Below, piece after piece: positions 25,994-34,652 of a DNA stretch of 64,000 nucleotides. Source of the DNA: Paucihalobacter ruber (GTDB taxonomy: Bacteria > Bacteroidota > Bacteroidia > Flavobacteriales > Flavobacteriaceae); the NCBI RefSeq assembly GCF_006494535.1, contig NZ_VHIQ01000002.1, positions 1 through 64,000 on the forward strand. The letters are read 5' to 3'. Both the position numbers and the translations under genes were made by a program. Each line of letters starts with the position of its first letter. Within the stretch, counting starts at the first letter, position 1. The notes below the pieces were generated by a model. That model saw nothing but the letters and a program-made list of their open reading frames with translations, did no database searches and was not told where the DNA came from.

Positions 25994-26716
25994 TTATTTT
26001 TTAAATAAACTGTTCAACTTCATTTTAAATACACCAAAAACAGCTTCGTAAATAATGGAGCCCGTCATTTTACTTTTGCCTTTGGTTCTGTCTGTAAATA
26101 TTACCGGAATTTCAACAATTTTAAATTTTTTAAGATAGGCTTTAAATTTCATTTCAATTTGAAAAGCATAACCAACAAATTTAATGCCATCTAAATTTAG
26201 GGTTTCCAAAACCTTTCGCTTGTAACAAACAAAACCTGCCGTGGTGTCGCGTATTGGCATTCCGGTAATTACTCTAACGTAAATGGAAGCGCAATATGAT
26301 AACAATACACGACTCATTGGCCAATTAACCACATTAACACCTTTGATATATCTGGAGCCAATAGACATATCAAATCCATCAATATAACAAGCATTGAAGA
26401 GCTTAACCAAATCATTGGGATCATGCGAAAAATCGGCATCCATTTCAAAAATATACTCGTAATTTTTATTTAAACACCATTTAAAACCATCAATGTAGGC
26501 AGTGCCAAGTCCTTGTTTATTGTTGCGCTCCATTAAAAACAGTCTGTTACCAAACTCTTTTTGAAGTAATTTTACTTGATTGGCCGTTAGATCGGGTGAA
26601 TTATCTTCAACCACCAAAATGTGGAATTCAACAGGTTGAGAACAAACAGCCCTAATAATGGCCTCTATGTTCTCAATTTCGTTATAAGTTGGAATGATAA
26701 CAATGGCGTTAGACAA
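25994..26716 (-). CDS. polyprenol-phosphate mannosyltransferase-like GT2
   Basis: A 240-residue family 2 glycosyltransferase resembling polyprenol monophosphomannose synthase, which transfers mannose from GDP-mannose to a lipid carrier. The N-terminus IVIIPTYNEIENIEAII and the DxD in FEMDADFSHDPNDL are characteristic, and GLGTAYIDGFKWCL and RYIKGVNVVNWP follow. No ATG is available upstream of the conserved start. I use the TTG at 26716, giving MSNAIVIIPTYNE; a second TTG lies at 26725. It heads the GT2-pyrC-DUF4296 operon. The absence of membrane helices separates it from ArnC/GtrB-type enzymes. Confidence 0.85.
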   Translation of the reverse strand: MSNAIVIIPTYNEIENIEAIIRAVCSQPVEFHILVVEDNSPDLTANQVKLLQKEFGNRLFLMERNNKQGLGTAYIDGFKWCLNKNYEYIFEMDADFSHDPNDLVKLFNACYIDGFDMSIGSRYIKGVNVVNWPMSRVLLSYCASIYVRVITGMPIRDTTAGFVCYKRKVLETLNLDGIKFVGYAFQIEMKFKAYLKKFKIVEIPVIFTDRTKGKSKMTGSIIYEAVFGVFKMKLNSLFKK

Positions 26717-26732
26717 AACCTTCAATTTTAGG

Positions 26733-26740
26733 CAAAAATA
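26733..26740 (-). promoter_or_regulatory. -7 box of GT2-pyrC operon
   Basis: Minus-strand TATTTTTG (26740-26733) fits TAnnTTTG and lies 16 nt before the preferred TTG start at 26716. It leaves a leader of about 10 nt at most, which favours the downstream TTG. Confidence 0.5.
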
Positions 26741-26829
26741 AACTATTTCATAAATATGATACTAAATGAAAGGTTTGAAATAACAGTTGAAAATATAAAT
26801 TGTAGAAGGATTATTTTTAAATTCGCTTC

Positions 26830-27483
26830 ATGCTTAGAGAAATTGTTTCAAACGACTGGTTTACAATAGGACTTGTAATTGCTTTAATCGCGGTTTCCAT
26901 AGTTAAATTATTGTATACCAGAAGATTTGAAGATTTTTTACCGGTTTTAGTCAATTCTAAATACCTTAAAATATACACCCGAGATCAAAAATTTATTGAC
27001 AGTTTTGACAGCCTACTTTTTACGGTCTATATATTAATGACCGGTATTTTTGTTTATATAAGTTTTAATGCCCTTACACAATCAAATATTGTAGATCCCG
27101 TAATTTTAGTCAAATTGATATTTGCAATTGCTGCATTTGTTTTAATAAAGGTACTTATTGAAAGGTTAATTGGGAGTTTATTTGAGATAGACCAGTTAAT
27201 TGATCATTACTTATTTCAAAAAACGGCTTATAAGCATCTAACAGGCCTACTTTTAATACCTTTAAATCTATTTTTTATTTATGTTTTTGAGCCGTCAAAA
27301 GTTGCGATTTTAATAGTAATTATAGCCATTATTGGTATTAATATTGCAGGATTCATCACTTCATTTAAGACTTTTCAAAAGTTACTGATTTCTAATTTTT
27401 TCTATTTTATTTTGTATCTTTGCGCACTTGAAATCGGGCCGTATATCATCTTATACCATCTGATTAAAAGTTATGAACTATAA
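26830..27483 (+). CDS. DUF4271 membrane protein
   Basis: A 217-residue integral membrane protein with five to six hydrophobic segments (for example about residues 11-28, 64-84, 92-112, 140-155 and 158-180). It matches the DUF4271 family of Bacteroidota, whose function is unknown. It is placed 15 nt ahead of the uroporphyrinogen-III synthase-like gene, an arrangement I recall in many Flavobacteriia, so the two are probably co-transcribed. No catalytic residues are evident. Confidence 0.85.
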   Translation: MLREIVSNDWFTIGLVIALIAVSIVKLLYTRRFEDFLPVLVNSKYLKIYTRDQKFIDSFDSLLFTVYILMTGIFVYISFNALTQSNIVDPVILVKLIFAIAAFVLIKVLIERLIGSLFEIDQLIDHYLFQKTAYKHLTGLLLIPLNLFFIYVFEPSKVAILIVIIAIIGINIAGFITSFKTFQKLLISNFFYFILYLCALEIGPYIILYHLIKSYEL

Positions 27484-27498
27484 ATAGAAGCACTTCTT

Positions 27499-28248
27499 AT
27501 GAAGGTAAAAACAATTTTAGTATCGCAACCAGAGCCTAAAATCGAGAATTCGCCTTATTTTGATTTACAGGAAAAACAAAAAGTAAAAATAGATTTCAGA
27601 CCCTTTATTCATGTTGAAGGGGTTGCCGCAAAAGACATTCGTCAGCAAAAAGTTGATCTCAATAATTACACGGCTATCATACTAACCAGTCGTAATTCTG
27701 TTGATCATTTTTTTAGAGTTGCCGATGAAATGCGTTACAAAGTACCTGATAATTTGAAATATTTTTGTCAGTCTGAGGCCGTAGCTTTTTACCTTCAAAA
27801 ATACGTGGTTTACAGAAAACGAAAAATCTATGTGGGTAAAAGAAATTTTGAAGACTTATCGCCGATGATAAAAAAATACAAAGACGAAAAGTTTTTATTA
27901 CCAACCACCGATAAAGTAAAACCAGACGTTCCTGATACTTTAAATAAGTTAGGTATTTCTTACAAACAAGCTACATTTTATAAAACTGTTATTAGTGATT
28001 TATCAGATTTGGCCGATGTGTATTACGATATTTTGGTGTTCTTTAGTCCTTCGGGAATAGAGTCTTTATTCCACAATTTCCCAAATTTTGAACAAAAAGA
28101 AACCAGAATAGCAGTTTTTGGTAACACTACTATCAAGGCAGTTGAAGAAAAAGGCCTTAGAGTTGACATCAAAGCGCCAACTCCCGAAACACCTTCAATG
28201 ACCATGGCTCTTGAAAAATATATTGAACAGGTTAATAAAACAAAATAA
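27499..28248 (+). CDS. hemD: uroporphyrinogen-III synthase
   Basis: A 249-residue HemD-like protein. HemD converts hydroxymethylbilane to uroporphyrinogen III in tetrapyrrole synthesis. Family features are the two-domain Rossmann-like layout, AIILTSRNSVDHFF in the first half and DILVFFSPSGIESLF, with RIAVFGNTTIKAVEEKGLRV toward the end. It follows the DUF4271 gene by 15 nt and ends in a strong bidirectional terminator. HemD sequences diverge widely, so the call rests on these blocks and context. Confidence 0.85.
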   Translation: MKVKTILVSQPEPKIENSPYFDLQEKQKVKIDFRPFIHVEGVAAKDIRQQKVDLNNYTAIILTSRNSVDHFFRVADEMRYKVPDNLKYFCQSEAVAFYLQKYVVYRKRKIYVGKRNFEDLSPMIKKYKDEKFLLPTTDKVKPDVPDTLNKLGISYKQATFYKTVISDLSDLADVYYDILVFFSPSGIESLFHNFPNFEQKETRIAVFGNTTIKAVEEKGLRVDIKAPTPETPSMTMALEKYIEQVNKTK

Positions 28249-28264
28249 CTCTATCTTAAAAATA

Positions 28265-28295
28265 AAAAATGCGACCAAATCCAGGTCGCATTTTT
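28265..28295. terminator. bidirectional terminator between hemD and pckA
   Basis: AAAAATGCGACC (28265-28276) pairs perfectly with GGTCGCATTTTT (28284-28295) around a 7-nt loop, with A/T runs on both sides. It serves both converging genes. Confidence 0.9.
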
Positions 28296-28316
28296 TATTT
28301 AAAAGTATTTGATTTC

Positions 28317-29930
28317 TTACTTTGCTGTTTTTGGCGCCGCGCTTAATATGGCTTCGCTGGCATTGTCTTTAAATTTCTCAAAATTATCAGCAAACGATGT
28401 TGCCAATTTATAGGCCGTTTTGTAATAAGCCTCATCGTTATTCCATGTTTTTCTCGGGCTCAATACTTCGGTTGGTACATTTGGACAAACACGCGGTTGT
28501 TGCACACCAAACACTGAATGTATATGATAGTTATCCTTATTGGCAGCTTCGAGACTTCCGTTCATGGCGGCCGTAATCATGGCGCGGGTATATTTCAATT
28601 GCATTCTGTGCCCAACTCCATAAGGACCGCCGGTCCAGCCGGTATTTACCAACCAAACATTCACACCGGCTTCCTGCATTTTTTTGCTAAGCATTTCGGC
28701 ATAAACAGTTGGATGTAACGGCATAAAAGGCGCTCCAAAACAGGCTGAAAAACTAGGTTGTGGTTCATTTACACCTTCTTCAGTACCGGCAACTTTTGCT
28801 GTATAACCACTTATAAAATGATACGCCGCCTGGCCTGGTGTTAGTTTAGAAATTGGAGGCAACACACCAAAAGCATCGGCCGTTAAAAAGAAAATATTTT
28901 TCGGGTTATAACCTATTGATGGTACCTGAATGTTTTCAATATGATAAACAGGGTAGCTCACCCGGGTATTTTGTGTAATGGTTGTATCGGTAAAATCTAC
29001 TTCACCTTTATCGTCCATTATCACGTTTTCTAAAATAGCGCCGCGTTTGATAGCGTCAAAAATTTCTGGCTCACTTTCTCTGCTCAGGTTAATGGCCTTG
29101 GCATAGCAGCCGCCTTCAAAATTAAAAACCGTATTTTCGTTGGTCCAACCGTGCTCATCGTCGCCTATTAATCTTCGGTTGGGATCGGCCGATAATGTTG
29201 TTTTTCCGGTGCCCGAAAGTCCGAAAAATATAGCAGTATCTCCATCTTCGCCAACATTGGCACTGCAATGCATAGGCAGCGTGTTTTTAAATACAGGTAA
29301 AATAAAATTCAAAGCCGAAAAAATACCTTTTTTAATTTCGCCTGTATAACCTGTACCGCCTACGAGGGCAATTTTTCTGGTAAAGTTTAAGATTGCAAAG
29401 TTGTGTTGTCTGGTACCGTCAACTTCAGGATTGGCATGAAATCCCGGGGCATTGATGACCGTCCATTCCGGTGAAAAATTCGCCAATTCTTCTTCATTTG
29501 GTCTTAAAAACATATTGTAAACAAATAGGTTACTCCAGGGATATTCGTTTACAACTCTAATGTTTAAATTATAATCGTGATCGGCACAGGCATAGCAATC
29601 TCTCACAAAAATTTCTTTGCCCGATAAATAATCAACCACTTTATTATAAAGTTTATCAAAGGCATCGGGTTCAAAAGGCACGTTGATGTTACTCCACCAA
29701 ACACGATCTTTGGTAATGTTGTCTTTAACAATAAATCGGTCTTTGGGAGATCTTCCTGTAAATTCTCCCGTATTTACGGCAAGTGCTCCGGATGAGGCCT
29801 CAGTACCTTGCCCCTTTTCAATAGTAATGTCATGAAGTTCGTCAGGCGATGATTGATATCTGATGTTGGCATTTTTAATACCTAGATCATTTAACGAAAT
29901 CGTTTTCGTAGCTGGCGTGTATGCTCCCAT
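28317..29930 (-). CDS. pckA: phosphoenolpyruvate carboxykinase (ATP)
   Basis: A 537-residue ATP-type PEP carboxykinase, which decarboxylates oxaloacetate to PEP for gluconeogenesis. Signatures include the kinase-1a loop GLSGTGKTTLSADPNRRLIG, GDDEHGW, SGALAVNTGEFTGRSPKDR near the N-terminus and ENTVFNFEGGCYAK. I start at the ATG at 29930 (MGAYTPATKT). The longer in-frame TTG at 29957 lies inside the TAGCTTTG promoter box and cannot be the start. It is a single-gene transcript ending in a terminator shared with hemD. Confidence 0.96.
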   Translation of the reverse strand: MGAYTPATKTISLNDLGIKNANIRYQSSPDELHDITIEKGQGTEASSGALAVNTGEFTGRSPKDRFIVKDNITKDRVWWSNINVPFEPDAFDKLYNKVVDYLSGKEIFVRDCYACADHDYNLNIRVVNEYPWSNLFVYNMFLRPNEEELANFSPEWTVINAPGFHANPEVDGTRQHNFAILNFTRKIALVGGTGYTGEIKKGIFSALNFILPVFKNTLPMHCSANVGEDGDTAIFFGLSGTGKTTLSADPNRRLIGDDEHGWTNENTVFNFEGGCYAKAINLSRESEPEIFDAIKRGAILENVIMDDKGEVDFTDTTITQNTRVSYPVYHIENIQVPSIGYNPKNIFFLTADAFGVLPPISKLTPGQAAYHFISGYTAKVAGTEEGVNEPQPSFSACFGAPFMPLHPTVYAEMLSKKMQEAGVNVWLVNTGWTGGPYGVGHRMQLKYTRAMITAAMNGSLEAANKDNYHIHSVFGVQQPRVCPNVPTEVLSPRKTWNNDEAYYKTAYKLATSFADNFEKFKDNASEAILSAAPKTAK

Positions 29931-29954
29931 AAAAAGTTGTTTTGTTTTAGACTG

Positions 29955-29962
29955 CAAAGCTA
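29955..29962 (-). promoter_or_regulatory. -7 box of pckA
   Basis: Minus-strand TAGCTTTG (29962-29955) matches TAnnTTTG, 24 nt ahead of the ATG at 29930. It overlaps an in-frame TTG, which settles the start choice. Confidence 0.6.
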
Positions 29963-29997
29963 AACATATTTTTTAGGAGCCCTAAAATTTTTAACAA

Positions 29998-30387
29998 CTA
30001 ATCTGGCTGAAATTTAACGAAATTAACCAGTAAAACTACCCAAGATATAATGAGTAAAAGTCCGCCAACAGGCGTTATAAAAGCAATTTTCTTAAAATCG
30101 AATGACGTTAAAACATTAGTGGCTAACAGATAAATAGAACCTGAAAAAAATATAACTCCAACCAAAACCAAATAAAAAATAGCATTTTTATAACCGCTAC
30201 TAATGTAAGTTGAAGTTCCAACAAACAACAAAAACAATGCATGATACATCTGATATTTTACACCGGTTTCAAAACTGGCAATAGCATCGGGAGTTACTAA
30301 TTTCTTTAAACCGTGAGCGGCAAATGCTCCTAATATGACACTGGTAACACCTAAAACTGCTGCTGTAATTAATATGGTTTTGTTCAT
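29998..30387 (-). CDS. DUF423 membrane protein
   Basis: A 129-residue inner-membrane protein of the DUF423/YgdD family with four predicted helices. The opening contains VILGAFAAHGLKK, and TGVKYQMYHALFLLFVG and FSGSIYLLATN follow, all family hallmarks. Its function is unknown. It is transcribed divergently from the saccharopine dehydrogenase-like gene, from a clear -7 box. Confidence 0.93.
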   Translation of the reverse strand: MNKTILITAAVLGVTSVILGAFAAHGLKKLVTPDAIASFETGVKYQMYHALFLLFVGTSTYISSGYKNAIFYLVLVGVIFFSGSIYLLATNVLTSFDFKKIAFITPVGGLLLIISWVVLLVNFVKFQPD

Positions 30388-30443
30388 AATAAAAATGTAG
30401 ATGGCCTTAGCCAGTTAAACAGATTTTAATACATTCGTGCCAA

Positions 30444-30451
30444 CAAAGATA
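30444..30451 (-). promoter_or_regulatory. -7 box of DUF423 gene
   Basis: Minus-strand TATCTTTG (30451-30444) matches TAnnTTTG and predicts a leader of about 50 nt for the gene starting at 30387. The plus-strand TACATTCG at 30430-30437 is one mismatch from a -7 box for the divergent gene. Confidence 0.55.
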
Positions 30452-30466
30452 CAACCTAACTTTTTT

Positions 30467-31831
30467 ATGAGACACATATTAATCATCGGCGCAGGTAAAT
30501 CTTCGTCTTACCTTATTAAATATTTATTAGACCATTCACAAAACGAGCAACTCCAGATTATTATTGGAGATATTAATCCTGAACAAGCTTCCAAACTCAT
30601 TCATAATCACCCGAACGCTTCTGTAAAAAAACTGGATGTTTTTAATGCCGAAGATAGAGCTTTAGCTATTGAAATGGCAGATATTGTTATCTCAATGCTC
30701 CCGGCGCATATGCATATTGAGGTAGCAAAAGATTGTGTGAGATTAAAAAAACACATGGTAACGGCATCTTACATTAGCGATGCCATGAAAGATTTGCACG
30801 ATGAGGCAGTTGATAACAATTTGGTGTTTATGAACGAAATTGGTGTGGATCCGGGAATAGACCATATGAGCGCCATGCAAGTAATTGACCGCATAAGAGA
30901 CAATGGTGGTAAAATGATACTTTTTGAGTCGTTTACCGGTGGTTTGGTAGCTCCTGAAAGCGATAACAATCTGTGGAACTATAAATTTACCTGGAACCCA
31001 AGAAATGTGGTGCTTGCCGGACAAGGTGGCGCGGCAAAATTTCTACAGGAAGGCAAGTTTAAATACATTCCATATCACCGACTGTTTAGACGGACAGAAT
31101 TTTTGGAAATTGAAAATTATGGTCGTTTTGAAGTGTATGCCAATCGCGATTCGCTTAAATACCAAAGCGCCTATGGGTTAGATAATATAAAAACACTCTA
31201 CAGAGGTACCATGAGACGCGTAGGCTTTAGCAAAGCCTGGAATTTATTTGTTTTATTGGGCATGACCGATGATAGTTACATTATTGAAGACAGCGAAAAT
31301 ATGAGCTACCGCGATTTTGTCAACGCCTTTTTACCTTATAGCCATACCGATTCGGTTGAGCTGAAATTCCGTCATAATTTAAAAATTGACCAAGATGATA
31401 TTATCTGGGATAAACTGGAGGAATTAGATATTTTCAGCAGCACTAAAATGGTTCATCTGAAACGCGCAACGCCGGCGCAGATTCTTCAAAAAATATTGAT
31501 GGACAGCTGGACTTTGAGTCCAATCGACAAAGATATGATTGTGATGTACCATAAATTTGGTTACGAGAAAGACGGCAAAAAACATCAAATAGATGCCAGC
31601 ATGGTAGTTATTGGCGAAAATCAAACTTACACGGCCATGGCCAAAACCGTTGGTTTACCCGTGGCCATTGCTACACTGGCTATTTTAAATGAAAAAATCA
31701 CTACACCCGGTGTTCAAATGCCAATAGCCAGAGAAGTGTACACCCCTATCCTGTCTGAACTCAAAAACCACGACATCCAATTTACCGAAAAAGATTTGCC
31801 CTATTTAGGTTACAATCCGTTAAATAATTAA
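30467..31831 (+). CDS. saccharopine dehydrogenase family protein
   Basis: A 454-residue NAD(P)-binding oxidoreductase. I start at MRHILIIGAGKSSSYLIKYL (30467) because the Rossmann motif IIGAGKSSS follows immediately; an in-frame GTG at 30437 adds only an unconserved stretch. MLPAHMHIEVAKDC and EIGVDPGIDHMSAMQVIDR are typical of the lysine-forming/saccharopine reductase group. It may split saccharopine to glutamate and aminoadipate semialdehyde in lysine degradation. That would fit the glutaryl-CoA dehydrogenase-like gene and the Lrp regulator just downstream, but this is inference. Confidence 0.85.
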   Translation: MRHILIIGAGKSSSYLIKYLLDHSQNEQLQIIIGDINPEQASKLIHNHPNASVKKLDVFNAEDRALAIEMADIVISMLPAHMHIEVAKDCVRLKKHMVTASYISDAMKDLHDEAVDNNLVFMNEIGVDPGIDHMSAMQVIDRIRDNGGKMILFESFTGGLVAPESDNNLWNYKFTWNPRNVVLAGQGGAAKFLQEGKFKYIPYHRLFRRTEFLEIENYGRFEVYANRDSLKYQSAYGLDNIKTLYRGTMRRVGFSKAWNLFVLLGMTDDSYIIEDSENMSYRDFVNAFLPYSHTDSVELKFRHNLKIDQDDIIWDKLEELDIFSSTKMVHLKRATPAQILQKILMDSWTLSPIDKDMIVMYHKFGYEKDGKKHQIDASMVVIGENQTYTAMAKTVGLPVAIATLAILNEKITTPGVQMPIAREVYTPILSELKNHDIQFTEKDLPYLGYNPLNN

Positions 31832-31912
31832 ACAAAAAGTATTAAAACTTTAAGTATTTTAGAACTTTCAAATTACAAACATTTAGTTTTAATTAAATGA
31901 TTTTTGTTTTTT

Positions 31913-31994
31913 GGGCGTTTACGGGCTTTCCGCACTCGCTCCCCCAAGCATACTTGGGGGGAGCTCAAACAATTGCTGCAATCCCTAACGCAAC
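31913..31994. repeat. long imperfect palindrome, likely dispersed element
   Basis: Between the saccharopine dehydrogenase-like gene and lrp lies a GC-rich block in an AT-rich setting. Outer arms GCGTT (31915-31919) and AACGC (31987-31991) and inner GGG/CCC (31923-31925, 31983-31985) flank a near-perfect stem GCTCCCCCAAG (31938-31948) with CTTGGGGGGAGC (31953-31964) around a CATA loop. The arm text CGGGCTTTCCGC resembles a repeated intergenic element I recall from Flavobacteriia. It ends about 27 nt before the lrp ATG. Confidence 0.55.
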
Positions 31995-32020
31995 GACACA
32001 TTCGTTAACATAAGGTATCT

Positions 32021-32491
32021 ATGAAAATTAAAGACCAAAACATCGTCATAGACGGTATCGATAAAAAAATATTACGCGCCTTAATGCAAGATGCTCGAAC
32101 ATCTGTCTTAGAAATTGCACGAATGGTCGGTATTTCGGGAGCAGCAATTCATCAACGTTTGCGAAAACTTGAAAAGTCGGGTTTGTTGGTAGGTTCAAAA
32201 TTTATTATCAATCCAAAAGTTTTAGGCTACACCACCATGGCTTATGTAGGCGTTTATTTAGACAAAGCCATGAACAATCCCCAGGCTGTTAAACAACTGG
32301 AGAAAATTCCCGAAGTGCTCGAATGCCACTACACAACCGGCCATTGGAGTATTTTTTTAAAATTGCTTTGTAAAGATAATGCCCATTTAATGGAGGTGCT
32401 TAATAAAGATATTCAATCTATTTCGGGTGTTTCCCGCACCGAAACCTTTATCTCATTAGATCAACAAATCAACCGACAAATTCAGATATAA
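32021..32491 (+). CDS. Lrp/AsnC family transcriptional regulator
   Basis: A 156-residue DNA-binding regulator. The N-terminal helix-turn-helix is IDKKILRALMQDARTSVLEI followed by ARMVGISGAAIHQRLRKLEK (about residues 14-54). The C-terminal half is the ligand-binding RAM domain, with CHYTTGHWSIFLKLLCKDN. Family members respond to amino acids, often leucine or alanine. Neighbours are a lysine-related dehydrogenase upstream and alanine dehydrogenase two genes downstream, both plausible targets. It ends in a bidirectional terminator. Confidence 0.93.
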   Translation: MKIKDQNIVIDGIDKKILRALMQDARTSVLEIARMVGISGAAIHQRLRKLEKSGLLVGSKFIINPKVLGYTTMAYVGVYLDKAMNNPQAVKQLEKIPEVLECHYTTGHWSIFLKLLCKDNAHLMEVLNKDIQSISGVSRTETFISLDQQINRQIQI

Positions 32492-32493
32492 AA

Positions 32494-32520
32494 AAACAGC
32501 ACCCATAAAAAGTGCTGTTT
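32494..32520. terminator. bidirectional terminator after lrp
   Basis: AAACAGCAC (32494-32502) pairs with GTGCTGTTT (32512-32520) around a 9-nt loop. A/T runs on both sides let it serve lrp and the converging metallopeptidase gene. Confidence 0.85.
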
Positions 32521-32542
32521 AAATTTTATTAGGTTTAAAAAA

Positions 32543-33229
32543 TTATCTTCTCCCCAATACTTGCAAAGCCCAATACAATAAAGAGGCTAAAGCGCCAATA
32601 GCCGCTACCAGATAAGTTCTGGCTGCCCATTTTAAAGCGTCTTCAGAGCCTTTATATTCTTCAGGCGTTACAATATTTTTGGCTTTTAACCAGGCTAATG
32701 CCCTGTTACTTGCATCGTATTCAACCGGTAAGGTTACAAAACTAAAAGCGGTTGCTAATGCCATTAACACCAAACCTAGAACAGCCACATAAAACCCTAA
32801 ACTATTAGCGGCTCCCAATACCAAACCACCAATTACCAACCACTGAGACATTCCTGACGAAACGCTAACAATCGGTACTAGTTGCGAACGCATTTGTAAC
32901 CAACTGTAGGCCTGGGCGTGTTGTACCGCATGACCACATTCGTGTGCGGCAACGGCAGCGGCCGCAGCGTTTCGTTGATTATAAACTGCTTCACTTAAAT
33001 TGACTGTTTTATTTTTAGGGTTGTAATGATCAGTTAATCTACCGGGTGTTGAAATGACCTCAACATCATAAATACCATTATCAGACAACATTTTTTCGGC
33101 TACTTCTTTGCCCGACATGCCATTGCGCAATTGCACTTTTGAATAATGCTCAAATTTACTTTTTAACTTGCTACTCACCAGCCAGCTAACAAGAGCAATC
33201 CCACCAATTAAAACATAATATCCTATCAT
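32543..33229 (-). CDS. neutral zinc metallopeptidase (YugP-like)
   Basis: A 228-residue membrane protein of the Zn-peptidase family typified by YugP. The zinc motif is HECGH (His96, Glu97, His100) in AAHECGHAVQHA, with NLSEAVYNQR just before it. Hydrophobic segments are at the N-terminus (about 3-20), two in the middle (about 125-165) and one near the C-terminus (about 205-225). It is probably a quality-control or housekeeping membrane protease; substrates are unknown. It is a single gene converging with lrp. Confidence 0.9.
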   Translation of the reverse strand: MIGYYVLIGGIALVSWLVSSKLKSKFEHYSKVQLRNGMSGKEVAEKMLSDNGIYDVEVISTPGRLTDHYNPKNKTVNLSEAVYNQRNAAAAAVAAHECGHAVQHAQAYSWLQMRSQLVPIVSVSSGMSQWLVIGGLVLGAANSLGFYVAVLGLVLMALATAFSFVTLPVEYDASNRALAWLKAKNIVTPEEYKGSEDALKWAARTYLVAAIGALASLLYWALQVLGRR

Positions 33230-33356
33230 ATTTTTAAATTTTTATAATATTTCAAATCTAACAATAATTATCAAAAAACAAGCCAAATTCTCGTTAAGAA
33301 AATTTGGCAGTAAAAATTTTTTAATTGTTGATTATCAAACTACAAAACCATTCAAT

Positions 33357-34451
33357 CTAATTCAAAACCACATTAAAGGCATCTTCAATTTCTTTGTAAA
33401 CAATCTTACCATTCACAATATTTAAACCTTTTGCCAAGGTTTGATCTTTTTCGCAAGCTTTTTCCCATCCTAAATTTGCCAACTTCATCACATATGGCAG
33501 CGTTACATTGGTTAAAGCCAAAGTGGATGTATACGGCACCGCTCCCGGCATGTTGGCCACACAATAATGTACTACGTCATCGATGATAAATGTAGGATGT
33601 TCGTGGGTAGTTGGTTTAGAGGTTTCAACACAGCCACCTTGATCTACTGCCACGTCAACAATTACTGTTCCCGGACGCATATCTTTAAGCATATCGCGAG
33701 TAATTAATTTTGGCGCTTTGGCTCCTTTAATTAAAACGCCACCTACGATTAAATCGTGATTGGTAATGCGTTTTCTAATGTTGTATTCGCTTGAAAATTC
33801 TGTTACCACATGGTTGGGCATAATGTCGTTAACATAGCGCAATTGTTTCATGTTGATATCCATAATGGTGACGTGTGCACCCAATCCGGCTGCCATTTTA
33901 GCCGCCTGAATACCTACAACACCGGCACCTAAAACCAAGACACGTCCGGGCGGCACACCAGGCACGCCGCCTAATAAAACTCCTCGCCCTTTTATGGGTT
34001 TTTCAAGATATTTAGCGCCTTGTTGAATGGCCATTCTGCCCGCAACTTCACTCATTGGGGTTAATAGCGGCAAGGAGCCATCTTCACTTTCTACCGTTTC
34101 GTAAGCTATGCAAACGGCACCCGTTTTAATCATAGCATTGGTGAGTTCAGAACTGGAGGCAAAGTGAAAATAGGTAAATACCACATGATGTGGTTTAATT
34201 AAATTGTACTCAGCCTGAATGGGTTCTTTTACTTTCACAATCATATTGGCAGCCGCATAAACCTCACTTGGTGTATTGAGAATAACCGCACCGGCATCTT
34301 TATAGTCCTGATCAAAAAAACCACTTCCAAATCCGGCATTGGTTTCTATATAAACGGTGTGTTTGTTTTTGGTTAGCTCAAAAACACCGGCAGGCGTCAT
34401 TCCAACCCTGCTTTCGTTGTTCTTAATTTCTTTTGGGATTCCTATTTTCAT
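33357..34451 (-). CDS. ald: alanine dehydrogenase
   Basis: A 364-residue NAD-dependent enzyme interconverting alanine and pyruvate plus ammonia. The opening MKIGIPKEIKNNESRVGMTP and ETNAGFGSGFFDQDYKDAGA match the AlaDH/PNT N-terminal domain, and the NAD site is VLVLGAGVVGIQAAKMAAGL. HYCVANMPGAVPYTSTLAL is the C-terminal signature. Length is normal for alanine dehydrogenase and too short for transhydrogenase alpha. The nearby Lrp-type gene may regulate it. Confidence 0.95.
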   Translation of the reverse strand: MKIGIPKEIKNNESRVGMTPAGVFELTKNKHTVYIETNAGFGSGFFDQDYKDAGAVILNTPSEVYAAANMIVKVKEPIQAEYNLIKPHHVVFTYFHFASSSELTNAMIKTGAVCIAYETVESEDGSLPLLTPMSEVAGRMAIQQGAKYLEKPIKGRGVLLGGVPGVPPGRVLVLGAGVVGIQAAKMAAGLGAHVTIMDINMKQLRYVNDIMPNHVVTEFSSEYNIRKRITNHDLIVGGVLIKGAKAPKLITRDMLKDMRPGTVIVDVAVDQGGCVETSKPTTHEHPTFIIDDVVHYCVANMPGAVPYTSTLALTNVTLPYVMKLANLGWEKACEKDQTLAKGLNIVNGKIVYKEIEDAFNVVLN

Positions 34452-34576
34452 GATTTAATAGATTAGAAATCAAAAGTCGGTAAAAAAAGTTTACGCTCAA
34501 CTAAAATTAGTCCATCAGCTAAAAAATATGTTTAAAAGCCACTAACACCCGTTAATTTTAAGGGTTAATATAATTC

Positions 34577-34620
34577 GATTGTCATTTTAAAAAATATAAC
34601 CCCTAAAAATTTAGGGGTTA
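34577..34620 (-). terminator. terminator of leuS
   Basis: TAACCCCTAAA (34597-34607) pairs with TTTAGGGGTTA (34610-34620), a stem of up to 11 bp with a tiny loop. On the minus strand it is followed by ATATTTTTT. It lies 33 nt beyond the leuS stop. Confidence 0.75.
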
Positions 34621-34652
34621 GCGTAATTATTTATTAATACGTAAAGCGCAAT

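Noticed and set aside
29931-29957. nine-codon N-terminal extension of pckA from a TTG
   Set aside because: The TTG is part of the TAGCTTTG promoter box, so it would precede transcription; the ATG at 29930 is preferred.
31913-31994. integron attC site
   Set aside because: The block has nested arms, but no integrase or gene cassette array is seen nearby; kept only as a dispersed palindrome.
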